Shown here: positions 1-8,271 of the stretch, one piece after another
Position numbering within the stretch: the first letter of the stretch is position 1
Layout of the letters: every line of letters starts with the position of its first letter
Assembly (NCBI GenBank): GCA_963759235.1
Contig: CAVWYO010000006.1
Coordinates: 1-64,000 of the forward strand
Direction: 5' to 3'
Origin: Bauldia sp963759235
Lineage (GTDB): Bacteria > Pseudomonadota > Alphaproteobacteria > Rhizobiales > Kaistiaceae
DNA: 64,000 bases
Translations under genes and position numbers: made by a program
The notes under the pieces: generated by a model
The model's database searches: none
Told to the model about the DNA's origin: nothing
The model's input: the letters and a program-made list of their open reading frames with translations, nothing else

Positions 1-1225
1 CCGCCTCGTTCCGCGCGTGGATGACGCAGAGCGGCCGGTCGGTACCGACGCGGTCGCCGAGCTGGCAGAAGTCGGTGAAGCCGACGGTGAGGTCGATCGG
101 ATCGCCGGGACGCTTGCGGCCGCCGCCGAGCGCGATGAGCGCCAGCCCGACCGCCTTGGCGTTCATGCCGGCGACGAAACCTGGCTTGTCGGGAAACACC
201 GGGCGGATGACGGCCGCTTTCGGCAGATAGTCCGCCGCCCGCTCGACGAAGTCGGCCGGGCCGCCAAGCGCCGCCACCATCCGGCCGAAGCGCTCGGCCG
301 CGCTGCCGTCGGCGAGTCGCGCCTCGGCCAGCGCCCGCGCGGTGCCGATGTCCGGCGCGATGCCGGCCAGCACGATCATTTCGGCGGTAACCTCGATGAC
401 CAGCTCCTTCGTCCGCGGGTCGCGGTATCTGCCGGTCAGGAAGTCGACCGTCTCCTGGACTTCGACGGCGCTGCCGACCGACGTGCCGAGCACCGCGTCG
501 AGATCGGTGAGGAGCATGACGCTCGGGATGCCGGCGCCGGCTGCGACATCGGCCATGCTCTCGGCGAGGACGCGCGCATCGTCGACGGTCGCCATGTAGG
601 CGCCGGAGCCCGAGCCGACGGTGATCACCACGCCGCTCGGCGCCGTGGCGAGCTTCTTCGACATGATCGAGCCGGTGATCAGCGCGACGCTCTCGACCGT
701 CGCCGTGACGTCGCGGACCTTGAAGATCTTCATGTCGGCCGGGGCGAGCTCGGCGGTCGGACCGCTGATCGCCCCGCCCGCCTCGATCACCACCTTCCTG
801 TACTTGTCGGGCGGCGGCGCGCCGTCATAGCCGGGCACGCTCATCAGCATGTCCATCTCGCCGCCGCAGTAGTCGAGGCCCCAGCCGGAGAGGTTGGGCA
901 CATAAAGGCCGCAGGCCGCAGCGAGCGGCACGACGAGGAGCGTCACCTTCTCGTCGCCGACGCCGCCGGAGGAATGCTTGTCGATGATCAGTTTCGGGTC
1001 GATGCCGCTTTCCGACCAGTCGAGCACCTCGCCGGAATCGCGCATGGCGAGGGCGAGCGCCACCCGCTCCGCCGTCGTCATGCCGTTGAGGTAGACGGAC
1101 ATGGTGAAGGCGCCGATCTGGCCTTCCGAGACGCTTCCATCCGTGATCCCTTTCACGAAGAAGGCGATCTCGTCCTCGCTGAGGACCTGGTTGTCGCGCT
1201 TGCGGCGGATGACTTCCTGCGGCAT
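1..1225 (-). CDS. deoA: Thymidine phosphorylase-like protein (DeoA family), C-terminus cut by window edge
   Basis: The visible 408 codons align by eye with E. coli thymidine phosphorylase (440 aa) from the first residues onward; about 30 C-terminal residues lie outside. The family converts thymidine or deoxyuridine plus phosphate to the base and deoxyribose-1-phosphate in the cytoplasm. The KHSSGGVGD phosphate loop (residues 83-91) and the base-binding positions R171, S186 and K190 are kept. The family signature SGRGLGHTGGTLDKLE reads SGWGLDYCGGEMDMLM here (113-128), so phosphate-contacting T123 is Glu and R115 is Trp. Last visible gene of the importer operon starting at 6301; ATG at 1225, 21 bp after the VOC gene. 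The family is certain, but thymidine phosphorylase activity is doubtful because of these replacements. Confidence 0.85.
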   Translation of the reverse strand, partial: MPQEVIRRKRDNQVLSEDEIAFFVKGITDGSVSEGQIGAFTMSVYLNGMTTAERVALALAMRDSGEVLDWSESGIDPKLIIDKHSSGGVGDEKVTLLVVPLAAACGLYVPNLSGWGLDYCGGEMDMLMSVPGYDGAPPPDKYRKVVIEAGGAISGPTAELAPADMKIFKVRDVTATVESVALITGSIMSKKLATAPSGVVITVGSGSGAYMATVDDARVLAESMADVAAGAGIPSVMLLTDLDAVLGTSVGSAVEVQETVDFLTGRYRDPRTKELVIEVTAEMIVLAGIAPDIGTARALAEARLADGSAAERFGRMVAALGGPADFVERAADYLPKAAVIRPVFPDKPGFVAGMNAKAVGLALIALGGGRKRPGDPIDLTVGFTDFCQLGDRVGTDRPLCVIHARNEA

Positions 1226-1246
1226 GGGCGTTCCGTTCTTTCCTTC

Positions 1247-1675
1247 TCAACCGACGGCGCCGACCGGTCCGCCGTCCAGCCAGGCATAAAGCTCCCACAG
1301 CTCATCGTCGGGGCCGGCGAAATAGCAGCAGCGAGCGTTCCACGGATAGTCGGCGGGCGGCCGCTGAAAGACGACTCCCTTGGCGGTCAGATCGGCGTAG
1401 CAGGCGTCGACCTCGGCCGGAGAGGGCAGCTTGACGGCGATGCAGGCCTTGTGGGCGCCGGGACCGCGGGTATCGGCGATGCCGGTGTGGCGGCTGATGT
1501 GGTCGATCTCCCAGAGCGCCAGCGTCAGGCCGGCGCCGGAGAAATCGGCGAAGCCCTCGGCGCGGTGCCTCAGCCTGAATCCGAGGCGGTCGACATAGAA
1601 GCGGATGGAGCGCTCGATGTCCTCGCAAAGCACGCAGACGTCGCTGATGGCGTGGCGCTGGGCGAACCTTTCCAT
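1247..1675 (-). CDS. VOC (glyoxalase/bleomycin resistance/dioxygenase) family protein
   Basis: A 142-residue single-domain protein with the vicinal-oxygen-chelate pattern: an N-terminal beta-alpha unit (SDVCVLCEDIERSIRFYVDRL), a first-half strand LTLALWEIDH with a candidate metal Glu, and a C-terminal strand CCYFAGPDDELWELY with a second candidate Glu. Proteins of this superfamily are metal-dependent lyases, isomerases, dioxygenases or binding proteins, and the reaction cannot be read from the sequence. It sits 7 bp after the second permease gene and 21 bp before the DeoA-like gene, so it is co-transcribed with a BMP-type importer and probably acts on the imported compound or a product of it. 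Confidence 0.8.
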   Translation of the reverse strand: MERFAQRHAISDVCVLCEDIERSIRFYVDRLGFRLRHRAEGFADFSGAGLTLALWEIDHISRHTGIADTRGPGAHKACIAVKLPSPAEVDACYADLTAKGVVFQRPPADYPWNARCCYFAGPDDELWELYAWLDGGPVGAVG

Positions 1676-1682
1676 CGCTTCG

Positions 1683-2576
1683 TCAGTAGTCCTTCAGTTC
1701 GCCGAAGCTGGCCGCCGCCTTGGCGCCGCCGCGCAGCCGGCCGCTGATCCAAACGCCGACGACCGTCGCGATATAGGGAAGCGTCAGCAGAAGGTCGTGC
1801 GGGACCCTGGCGCCGAACAGAAGCTGGGCGCGGATGCCGAGCGCCCCGACGATGGCGAAGAAGAAGGCCGCGGCCGTCGCGCCGAGCGGGTTGGCGGCGC
1901 CGAAGATGACCGCCGCGAAGGCCATGAAGCCGCGGCCGGCGGTCATGCCATAGGCGAAGATCTGCAGCGAGCCCATCGACAGCTCGGCGCCGCCGATGGC
2001 GCAGAGCACGCCGCCGAGGCAAAGCGCGGTGAGGCGCATGCGCGACGGGTTGACGCCGACGCTGCGCGCCGCGAAGGGATGCTCGCCGCAAGCGGCGAGC
2101 TGCAGGCCCCAGCGCGTCCGGCGGGCGAGCACCCACACGGCGAAGACGACGAACGGCATCAGCACGACCAGCACCGACAGCACCCCGAAATCGCCGAAGG
2201 CGGGGCCGAGCCGGGGCAGGCCGTAAGGCGCGTTGACCGACGCCTGGCTGCCGTAGATCGCCTGCACCGCGAGGTCGGTGCCGCCGAGGCCGAGGCCGGT
2301 TAGGCCGAGGCCGGCGATGATCGGGTTGGCGCGGAGCTTCTCGATGACGAGCCAGAGCAGCGCCGAGGCGAGGACGCAAAGCACGATGCCGACGGCAAGG
2401 CCGACCAGGATGGAGCCGCTTTGCACCACGCCGAGCACGGCGGCGCAGGCGCCGATGACCATCAGTCCTTCCAGACCGAGATGCCAGATGCCGGCGCGCT
2501 GGGCGAGCACGCCGGCAAGCGTCACATAGACGAGCGGCGTGCCCGAGCGGAGGATGGCGATGAGGGTATCTTCCAT
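1683..2576 (-). CDS. BMP-type (nucleoside-like) ABC transporter permease, second subunit
   Basis: A 297-aa hydrophobic protein with about eight predicted membrane segments, of the branched-chain/ribose permease superfamily found with BMP receptors. The N-terminal stretch GTPLVYVTLAGVLAQRAGIWHLGLEGLM (first residues near 12) is the typical start of the shorter permease of BMP systems (NupQ/YufQ-like), and MTAGRGFMAFAAVIFGAANPLG is the coupling region near the cytoplasmic face. It lies 8 bp after the first permease gene. ATG at 2576 is chosen because the protein then begins directly before the first membrane segment, as in the family. A much longer frame running upstream is an antisense or out-of-frame reading of the neighbouring gene. 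Confidence 0.88.
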   Translation of the reverse strand: MEDTLIAILRSGTPLVYVTLAGVLAQRAGIWHLGLEGLMVIGACAAVLGVVQSGSILVGLAVGIVLCVLASALLWLVIEKLRANPIIAGLGLTGLGLGGTDLAVQAIYGSQASVNAPYGLPRLGPAFGDFGVLSVLVVLMPFVVFAVWVLARRTRWGLQLAACGEHPFAARSVGVNPSRMRLTALCLGGVLCAIGGAELSMGSLQIFAYGMTAGRGFMAFAAVIFGAANPLGATAAAFFFAIVGALGIRAQLLFGARVPHDLLLTLPYIATVVGVWISGRLRGGAKAAASFGELKDY

Positions 2577-2584
2577 GGCCGGCC

Positions 2585-3628
2585 TCAGGGCGTCTCGCGC
2601 CGGACGCCGAAAAGTCCGGTCAGGCGCTTCGGCCACGCCCGCGCAGTGATGAAGAGCGCGATGGCGGCGTTGATGATGTCGATGGCCGCCGCCGGCAGGC
2701 CGGCGAGCACCGGCAAATAGAGCCCGGCGGCGGCAAGTCCGCCGAAGAAGATGGCGACCACCGCCGTCGCCGCCACCGAGAGATTGGCGACAAGGGCAAT
2801 CAGGATGGCGGTGAAGCCATGGGTCGGCAGCATGCCGCTGGAGAGCCGGCCGATCGGCCCGAGCACCTCGATGGTGCCGGCAAGGCCGGCAAGCCCGCCG
2901 CCGATGACGAAGCCGGCAAGGCCGAGCCGCGACAGCTTCGCCCCCTGCCAGACGACCATGATCGGATTGCGGCCGGCGAGGCTCGACAGCACCCCGAAGG
3001 AGGTACGGTTGACCAGCACCCACGCGGCGACGCCGACAACGACGCAGATGACGACGATGGCCGGCGACAGCGAGTTGGTCGGGGCGATGCGGTAGATCAG
3101 GTCGACCGGCCGGCTCGACGCCGCCTGGCCGGTACCGGAGGGATCCTTCAGCGGCCCCGAGGTGACGTAGATGAGGATCAGCCCGGCGATGAAGTTGCCC
3201 ATCAGCGTGGTGATCACCTCGTCGGTGCCGGAGCGCACTCTGAGGAGGCCCGGCCACAGCGCCCAGATCGCCCCGCCGAGCATGCCGGCGATGAAGGTGA
3301 GCGGGATGACCAGCACCGGCGACGCGCCGTCCAGTCCGTCGACGACGAAGGTGGCGGCGATGGCGCCCATGTAGAACTGGCCCTGGGCGCCGATATTGAA
3401 GAAGCCGCAGCGGAAGGAGATGACGACGCCGACCGAGGTGAGGAAGAGCGGCAGCCCCCAGCGCAGGCTGTTCTCCCAGGCGCGCACCGAGAGGAAGGCG
3501 CCCTCGGCGATGCTCTGAAACATCAGCGGCGCCGAGAAGCCGGCGAACTCGAAGATGACGCCGCATAGCAGAAGCGCGACGAAGACGAAGGCGAGCGCCC
3601 GGACGATCTGGGTGAGATAGCCGATCAT
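2585..3628 (-). CDS. BMP-type (nucleoside-like) ABC transporter permease, first subunit
   Basis: A 347-aa integral membrane protein and the larger permease of the pair. It opens with a hydrophobic segment (residues 8-33), then shows SLRWGLPLFLTSVGVVISFRCGFFNIGAQGQ, the family motif in which a Gly-rich N-I-G-A-Q-G-Q turn follows the second or third membrane segment, and later GTDEVITTLMGNFIAGL, the coupling-helix region. It overlaps the ATPase gene by 4 bp (ATGA at 3625-3628), so translation is coupled. With the receptor, ATPase and smaller permease it forms a complete importer likely to carry a nucleoside, nucleobase or similar ring compound. Confidence 0.88.
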   Translation of the reverse strand: MIGYLTQIVRALAFVFVALLLCGVIFEFAGFSAPLMFQSIAEGAFLSVRAWENSLRWGLPLFLTSVGVVISFRCGFFNIGAQGQFYMGAIAATFVVDGLDGASPVLVIPLTFIAGMLGGAIWALWPGLLRVRSGTDEVITTLMGNFIAGLILIYVTSGPLKDPSGTGQAASSRPVDLIYRIAPTNSLSPAIVVICVVVGVAAWVLVNRTSFGVLSSLAGRNPIMVVWQGAKLSRLGLAGFVIGGGLAGLAGTIEVLGPIGRLSSGMLPTHGFTAILIALVANLSVAATAVVAIFFGGLAAAGLYLPVLAGLPAAAIDIINAAIALFITARAWPKRLTGLFGVRRETP

Positions 3629-5193
3629 CGATCGGCCCCGGTCATCGCGGCGCCGATGTCGCCGAGGTGATAGGGGCGGCGGAACTCGCCGTTGATGCGC
3701 CCGGACAGCATGACGACGATGCGGTCGCTGATGTCGAACAGTTCGTCGAGGTCGGACGAGATGAGCAGGATGCCGCAGCCGCGGGCGCGCGCGTCGCGGA
3801 GCGACCGCCAGACGAAGGCGGTGGCGCCGACATCGAGGCCGCGGGTCGGCTGGGCGGCGATGATCAGGGCGGCGTCGTCGTCGATCTCGCGAGCAAGGAT
3901 CAGCTTCTGGGCGTTGCCGCCGGAGAGCGAGCCGGCCGGCTGGTTGGGCGAGGAGAAGCGCACGTCCCACAGCTTGAGGGCTCCCTCGCAGGACCGTCTC
4001 AGGCGGGCCGGGCTGATCAGCTTGAGGACGCCGCCGAGGAGCAACAGCCGCGCCGCCCAGTTCTCCCACAGCGCGCTCGACAGGCTGAGGCCTTCGCTGT
4101 TGCGCTCGAAGGGGATGACGCGGAGGCCGTTGGCGCGGCGGTCGCTGAGCGGCGTGCGCGTCACGTCGATGCCGGCGAGCGCGATGCTGCCGGATTCGAT
4201 GTCGGCGAGGTGCGACAGGGCGCGCACCAGGGTGCGCTGGCCGTTGCCCTCGACGCCGGCGACGCCGACGATCTCGCCGCGCCCGACCCTGAGCGCCACC
4301 CGGTCGAGCGCCGGCCCCTCGGGGTCGCGCCTTGTGGTGACGTCGCGCATGTCGAGGACCGCCGAGGTTTCGCCGGCAGCCGGCAGCGTTGCGGCGCCGG
4401 TCGCCTCCTCCGCCGCCCCGACCAGCGCCTCGCGGTCGGTCTCGGAGAGGGTGTCGTCGCCGGCCGTGCCGATGATCGAGGCGGCGAGCCGCGCCGCGTC
4501 GGTGGCGGCGGTCGGGATCGGCCCCTCGACCAGCTTGCCGCCGCGCAGCACCGTCACCGTGTCGGCGATCGCCAGCACCTCGCGGATTTTGTGGAGGATG
4601 AGGATGATGGTGACGCCGTTCGCCTGCATCACCTTGAGGCGCTCGAACAGCTTGTCGATGCCCGACGGCGACAAGACGGCGGTCGGCTCGTCGAGGATGA
4701 GAACGCCGGCGTCGGTGACCAACGCCCGGGCGATCTCCACCGCCTGCTGGGTCTCGACCGGCAGGTCGCGGATGCGCTCGCGCGGGCCGACCCGGACGCC
4801 GAGGCTTTCGAGATGCTTCGTCCAGCGCCGCTCCAATTCCTTGCGCGTGTAGAGGCCGCGGCCGCCCTCGGCGCCGAACTCCATCGCCTCGGCGACGGTG
4901 AAGGACGGCGGCAGGGCGAAGCTCTGATGGACGAGTTCGATACCGGCCGCCCGGGCCCGGCCGACGCTGCCGAGCGGCACGTCCCGGCCGCCGATGGCGA
5001 GGCCGCCGCGATCGGGACGGACGATGCCGGCGGCGACGCGGGCGAAGGTGGTCTTGCCGGCGCCGTTCTGGCCGACGACGGCATGGATGGACCGCGGCGC
5101 GAAACCGACCGAGACGCCCACCAGCGCCGCAACGTCCCCGTAATTGACGGAGACATCGCGGCACTCGAGGGCAAAGGTCGCCTCAGGCGTCAT
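3625..5193 (-). CDS. BMP-type ABC transporter ATP-binding protein (two nucleotide-binding domains)
   Basis: A 522-aa cytoplasmic ATPase with two fused ABC domains. Domain 1 has Walker A GQNGAGKTT near residue 42, a degenerate signature (LPVETQQAVEIARAL) and Walker B LILDEPTAVLSP. Domain 2 has a degenerate P-loop (GVAGVEGNGQ), an intact signature LSGGNAQK, and the sequence AAQPTRGLD where Walker B Glu is Gln, all typical of ATPases paired with BMP receptors. It energises the two permeases encoded immediately downstream. The stop overlaps the next start by 4 bp. Upstream, 40 bp separate it from the receptor gene, and that gap contains a small stem-loop. Confidence 0.92.
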   Translation of the reverse strand: MTPEATFALECRDVSVNYGDVAALVGVSVGFAPRSIHAVVGQNGAGKTTFARVAAGIVRPDRGGLAIGGRDVPLGSVGRARAAGIELVHQSFALPPSFTVAEAMEFGAEGGRGLYTRKELERRWTKHLESLGVRVGPRERIRDLPVETQQAVEIARALVTDAGVLILDEPTAVLSPSGIDKLFERLKVMQANGVTIILILHKIREVLAIADTVTVLRGGKLVEGPIPTAATDAARLAASIIGTAGDDTLSETDREALVGAAEEATGAATLPAAGETSAVLDMRDVTTRRDPEGPALDRVALRVGRGEIVGVAGVEGNGQRTLVRALSHLADIESGSIALAGIDVTRTPLSDRRANGLRVIPFERNSEGLSLSSALWENWAARLLLLGGVLKLISPARLRRSCEGALKLWDVRFSSPNQPAGSLSGGNAQKLILAREIDDDAALIIAAQPTRGLDVGATAFVWRSLRDARARGCGILLISSDLDELFDISDRIVVMLSGRINGEFRRPYHLGDIGAAMTGADR

Positions 5194-5202
5194 CGACGCG
5201 TC

Positions 5203-5220
5203 GCGGATGCCGGAATCCGC
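5203..5220. promoter_or_regulatory. Intercistronic stem-loop between receptor and ATPase genes
   Basis: Perfect 6-bp inverted repeat GCGGAT/ATCCGC with a 6-nt loop, in the 40-bp gap between the receptor stop (5234) and the ATPase start (5193). It is the weakest of six such elements found directly after solute-binding-protein genes in this window. It may protect the upstream message end or attenuate read-through; that role is inferred. Confidence 0.4.
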
Positions 5221-5233
5221 TGCCGGCCGAGCC

Positions 5234-6301
5234 TTAAAGCTCGGTGTTGAACGGCACCTTCAGCGTGCCGGCGATGATGTCGGCCCGCGCCTTGTCGATG
5301 TCCGGCCACACGTCCTTGGCCTTGGCGATAAGATCGGCCGGGCCCTGCTTCTGGAACTCCGGCGACAGCACGAAGTCGATCACCCCGGTGCCGAGCCCGG
5401 TGCTCAGATGGCCACCCTTGAAGTCAGGACCGATCGCCTTCGACACTTCGTTGTAGAGCGACTGGCCGAAGTCGAGCTGGACAAGCGCGATGACGGTCTT
5501 CGGCCCGAGCTTGTATTGCTCCGGCGAGATGGCACTGACCATGCGGCCGTCGCCTTCGTTGGCCGCCTGGATGATGCCGGTGTCGGTCGCCGCCGAGTCG
5601 GTCTGGATGTAGTCGACGCCGTCCTGGTACATCTGGGTGGCGATCTCGTGCCCCTTCGCCGGGTCCTGGAACGAGCCGGCATAGGCACCGGTGACGGTCT
5701 TGTCCGCCCCGACCGAAGCGGCGGCCGCTTTCATCGCGTTGAGGTCGGCGTTGAGCGGCGGCAGGCTCACCCCGCCGATGTAACCGATCTTGCCGCTCTT
5801 CGACACCTTCGCCGCAAACAGCCCCGACAGATAGCAGCCGAGATAGTAGTCGTAGGAGACCGTCACCACGTTCGGCATCGGCGGGTCGAAGGGGTCGCCG
5901 AAGATCTGGATCCACTTGGTGTCGGGGTACTTCGGCGCCAGCGCCTTGATCGGCTCGGCCACCTCGTTGAAGGTGGCGGCGATCACCGAGGCCCCGGCGT
6001 CGGCGAGGCTGGTGAAGATCGACGGGAAAGTGGCGGAATCCTGGGCGTAGATGGTGCGGATCGGGAAGCCCTTCTCCTGGGAGAGCTTCTTCAAGGCGGC
6101 GATCATCGAATCGATCGGGCCGTTGTCGCCGGCGGCCTGGGTATGGACGAGGGCGACGAGACCGGTATCGGCGGCATTGGCAAGCCGCGGCAAGGCCAGG
6201 CTTCCCGCCCCGCCGGCCACCATCACGCCGGCCGACGCCTGCAGGAAACGCCGCCGCGACAATGCCCAAGCATTCAGACCGAGTTCGAATTTCCTGTTCA
6301 T
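5234..6301 (-). CDS. BMP-family ABC transporter substrate-binding protein, copy 1 (Tat signal)
   Basis: A 355-aa periplasmic receptor of the basic membrane protein/PnrA-Med family, which binds nucleosides or other heterocycles. A twin-arginine signal SRRRFLQ starts at residue 15, followed by an Ala/Gly-rich hydrophobic stretch and a likely cleavage near LANAAD (residues 40-45). The mature part has family blocks such as IAATFNEVAEPIKALAPKYP and YLGCYLSGLFAAK. ATG at 6301 has a GGGGA Shine-Dalgarno 7 bases upstream. It is the first gene of the importer operon and lies downstream of two RutR-like operators. A second gene at 13,480-14,547 is almost identical except for the first 14 residues and one internal patch (residues 258-273). 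Confidence 0.92.
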   Translation of the reverse strand: MNRKFELGLNAWALSRRRFLQASAGVMVAGGAGSLALPRLANAADTGLVALVHTQAAGDNGPIDSMIAALKKLSQEKGFPIRTIYAQDSATFPSIFTSLADAGASVIAATFNEVAEPIKALAPKYPDTKWIQIFGDPFDPPMPNVVTVSYDYYLGCYLSGLFAAKVSKSGKIGYIGGVSLPPLNADLNAMKAAAASVGADKTVTGAYAGSFQDPAKGHEIATQMYQDGVDYIQTDSAATDTGIIQAANEGDGRMVSAISPEQYKLGPKTVIALVQLDFGQSLYNEVSKAIGPDFKGGHLSTGLGTGVIDFVLSPEFQKQGPADLIAKAKDVWPDIDKARADIIAGTLKVPFNTEL

Positions 6302-6587
6302 CTGTTCATCCCCTTGTTCGGGGCGTGCTCACGATCGGCGCGCCCGTTGCGTCACTGGTTGTTGAGCGAATACCCATGCGAATTTCGTGCCGCCGGCAGC
6401 GCTCCGGCCTCCCCCGCAACGGTCGGCGCGGGGTGGGCAAGCGGGTCACGATGGAAGAACCGGCGCCGGCGGTCAGACGCGGGCGTCGGGGGAGGCGTGC
6501 CGATGCGAACGAGATGCGCGTATCCAGTTGCAGATCGCATCGAGCCGTCCTCCGAGCCTCCGCGGCGACATCGACGATAGACGCATC

Positions 6588-6603
6588 TTGACCGAACGGT
6601 CAA
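6588..6603. promoter_or_regulatory. RutR-like operator 1 (importer operon)
   Basis: TTGACCGAACGGTCAA: 7-bp inverted arms TTGACCG/CGGTCAA around AA. It matches the E. coli RutR recognition pattern TTGACCAnnTGGTCAA except for the inner arm base. It is followed by CTTTC, a flank shared with the other three copies in the window. It lies 287 bp upstream of the receptor start. A RutR-family gene at 11,265 is the probable ligand-responsive regulator. Confidence 0.7.
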
Positions 6604-6622
6604 CTTTCAACCGCCGCCGATC

Positions 6623-6638
6623 TTGACGATCGAGTCAG
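6623..6638. promoter_or_regulatory. RutR-like operator 2 (importer operon)
   Basis: TTGACGATCGAGTCAG keeps the outer TTGAC-N6-GTCA halves and is followed by CTTTTT. It lies 35 bp from the first site in the same orientation, the same layout as the pair at 11,144 and 11,178. Confidence 0.6.
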
Positions 6639-6664
6639 CTTTTTCCAACCGCGTCGACCGCCGT

Positions 6665-6684
6665 CGCCGTCGCCGGCGACGGCG
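6665..6684. terminator. GC-rich palindrome downstream of the P450 gene
   Basis: A 20-bp perfect palindrome (CGCCGTCGCCGGCGACGGCG) 49 bp beyond the stop of the P450 gene at 6733. It could form a cruciform or hairpin and end transcription of the operon. There is no loop and no T-run, so a classical intrinsic terminator is not shown. Confidence 0.3.
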
Positions 6685-6732
6685 GCGCCTACCGACGCGA
6701 AGATTTTCGAGTCGGACGGCATGCGGCGCGCC

Positions 6733-7965
6733 TCACACGTCCCCGTCCGTCTCGGCGGGTCGCTCGACTTTCGCACCCGGCGTGAACGTCACCGGTACCT
6801 CGCGCTGTCCGTAGCTCGATCCGATCGTTTCGGGCCCGACGACGCGATCCCACAGCACCTTGAAGTCCGGCAGGCGCTCCAGCACCCGGTCGACGACGAT
6901 GCGCAGCTCCGTCCGCGCCAGCGTCGAGCCCTGGCAGCGATGACCGCCGATGCCGAACGTCATGTGACGATTCGGGGTGCGGTCGATCCGCAACCGATCG
7001 CTGTCCTCGCCGAAGAGCTTCTCGTCGCGATTGGCGCTCGCCCAGACCATGAAGACCCACTCCCCCGCCTTCACCGCCCGGTCGCCGACCACCGTATCCG
7101 TGGTCACCAGGCGACCGAAGCCCTGGATCGGTGCATCGAAACGGAGGAATTCCTCGACCGCCGTCGGCAGCAGCGTCCGGTCCCCGACGAGGCGGCGCCG
7201 CACTTCCGGGTACTGATCGAAGCGCAGGAAGATATTGCCGAGGGCGGCAACCACTGTGTCCATGCCGCCGAAGATGACCATGCGGACGAGATCGCAGACT
7301 TCGTCGAAGGTTGTCCGCGTGCCTTCGAATTCCGAGACGAGGAGGCGCGAGATCATGTCGTCGCGCGGCTTGCGGACCCGTTCCTCCACCTCGCCGACGA
7401 TCTTCTCGCTGAAGGCGAGGACGTGTCGCTGGCCATCGTCGTTTTCCGCCGAGCCGGGCCGCGTATACATCACCTGGTGGAGCGGATCGGCAAACAGCCG
7501 CCACTCGGCCGGATCGAGGCCGAGAAGGTGCATGGTCGTCTTCGCCGGGATCGGGTTGGCGAGGTCGAGCACGAGATCGGCATGGCCGGCCTCGATGAAG
7601 CCGTCGATGGCGTCGTCGACGATCCGCGCGATCCACGGCTCGAGCGGCTTGATCGCCGAGGGGGTGAGGAAGGGATTGAGCAGCCGGCGATAGCGCTCCA
7701 GCGCCGGCGGATCGGCCTGAATAGGCAAAAGCCGGCCCACGGTCGTCGGCGGAATCACGCCGCCTTTCGCCGAGGAGAAGGTGTGGTCGTCGCGCGCAAT
7801 CTGAAAGACCTCGTCGTAGCCGGTGACGACCCAGAAGCCGCCGTGGCTCGCCGTATGCGCCACCGGACACGCCGCGCGGAGCTTTCGATAGACGTCGTCG
7901 TTCGAATGGACGAAATCCGGCGCATGGTGGTCGAACGAAACCTCCGGCGCGTGCCCTTCCGCCAT
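6733..7965 (-). CDS. Cytochrome P450, copy 1
   Basis: A 410-aa soluble bacterial P450. Visible landmarks are the I-helix oxygen-activation motif GGMDT (residues 233-237), the ExxR motif ending at R275 (EEFLR), the PNRHMTFGIGGHRCQG heme loop with the cysteine ligand at 344, and HHAPDF near the N-terminus. It would hydroxylate or dealkylate a small molecule using electrons from a ferredoxin. The start ATG (7965) overlaps the ferredoxin stop by one base (TGATG), so the two are translationally coupled. A paralogue with clear similarity along its length is at 12,172-13,398. No ferredoxin reductase gene is visible in the window. Substrate unknown; context suggests a nucleoside- or base-like compound. 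Confidence 0.93.
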   Translation of the reverse strand: MAEGHAPEVSFDHHAPDFVHSNDDVYRKLRAACPVAHTASHGGFWVVTGYDEVFQIARDDHTFSSAKGGVIPPTTVGRLLPIQADPPALERYRRLLNPFLTPSAIKPLEPWIARIVDDAIDGFIEAGHADLVLDLANPIPAKTTMHLLGLDPAEWRLFADPLHQVMYTRPGSAENDDGQRHVLAFSEKIVGEVEERVRKPRDDMISRLLVSEFEGTRTTFDEVCDLVRMVIFGGMDTVVAALGNIFLRFDQYPEVRRRLVGDRTLLPTAVEEFLRFDAPIQGFGRLVTTDTVVGDRAVKAGEWVFMVWASANRDEKLFGEDSDRLRIDRTPNRHMTFGIGGHRCQGSTLARTELRIVVDRVLERLPDFKVLWDRVVGPETIGSSYGQREVPVTFTPGAKVERPAETDGDV

Positions 7966-8165
7966 CACGCGTCCTCGACGAGGCTGATGGCGCGCTCGGG
8001 GCAGGCGAGCACGGTGTGGCGGGCGGCGTCGCGCCAGGCTTCCGGCACCGGATCGAGGCGCACGACGGCGCGCCCGTCCGTCTCGCTGATCTCGTAGAGT
8101 TCGTCCGCGTACATGACACAGAGGGCATGCCCCTGGCATGCTTCGCGATCGACCTTGATGCGCAT
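7965..8165 (-). CDS. Small ferredoxin (3Fe-4S type), P450 redox partner, copy 1
   Basis: A 66-aa ferredoxin starting MRIKVDREACQGHALC. Cysteines in C-x5-C (CQGHALC, residues 10-16) and a later CP (ACPERAI) are the three-ligand arrangement of single-cluster 3Fe-4S ferredoxins that serve actinobacterial and proteobacterial P450s. Its stop overlaps the start of the P450 gene, and the pair is almost certainly a functional unit. A longer frame starts at 8213, but the ATG at 8165 gives the normal family length. It shares its motif layout with the second ferredoxin at 11,969-12,172. Confidence 0.9.
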   Translation of the reverse strand: MRIKVDREACQGHALCVMYADELYEISETDGRAVVRLDPVPEAWRDAARHTVLACPERAISLVEDA

Positions 8166-8271
8166 GACGTCCGCTCCGAGGACTGGTCCCACCTGGCAAA
8201 AGAGTATCGGCACGGCCGGTCAGTCAAGCTATTAAGGTGCCGGTTTCACGGCTTCGGCGATTGGCCTGCGT

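Larger units (their letters stand above)
6302..6732. other. Intergenic promoter region (431 bp) upstream of the importer operon
   Basis: No convincing coding sequence. The region separates the end of the P450 gene from the start of the minus-strand importer operon. It contains two RutR-like palindromes (6588 and 6623) and a GC palindrome at 6665-6684. Open frames here have no family features and are read-throughs of high-GC sequence. Confidence 0.7.

Noticed and set aside
17..5250. Very long open frames on the plus strand opposite the DeoA and importer genes
   Set aside because: They are rich in Arg, Asp, Gly and Ala with no family motifs, as expected for antisense frames of GC-rich genes, while the minus strand carries complete recognisable proteins.
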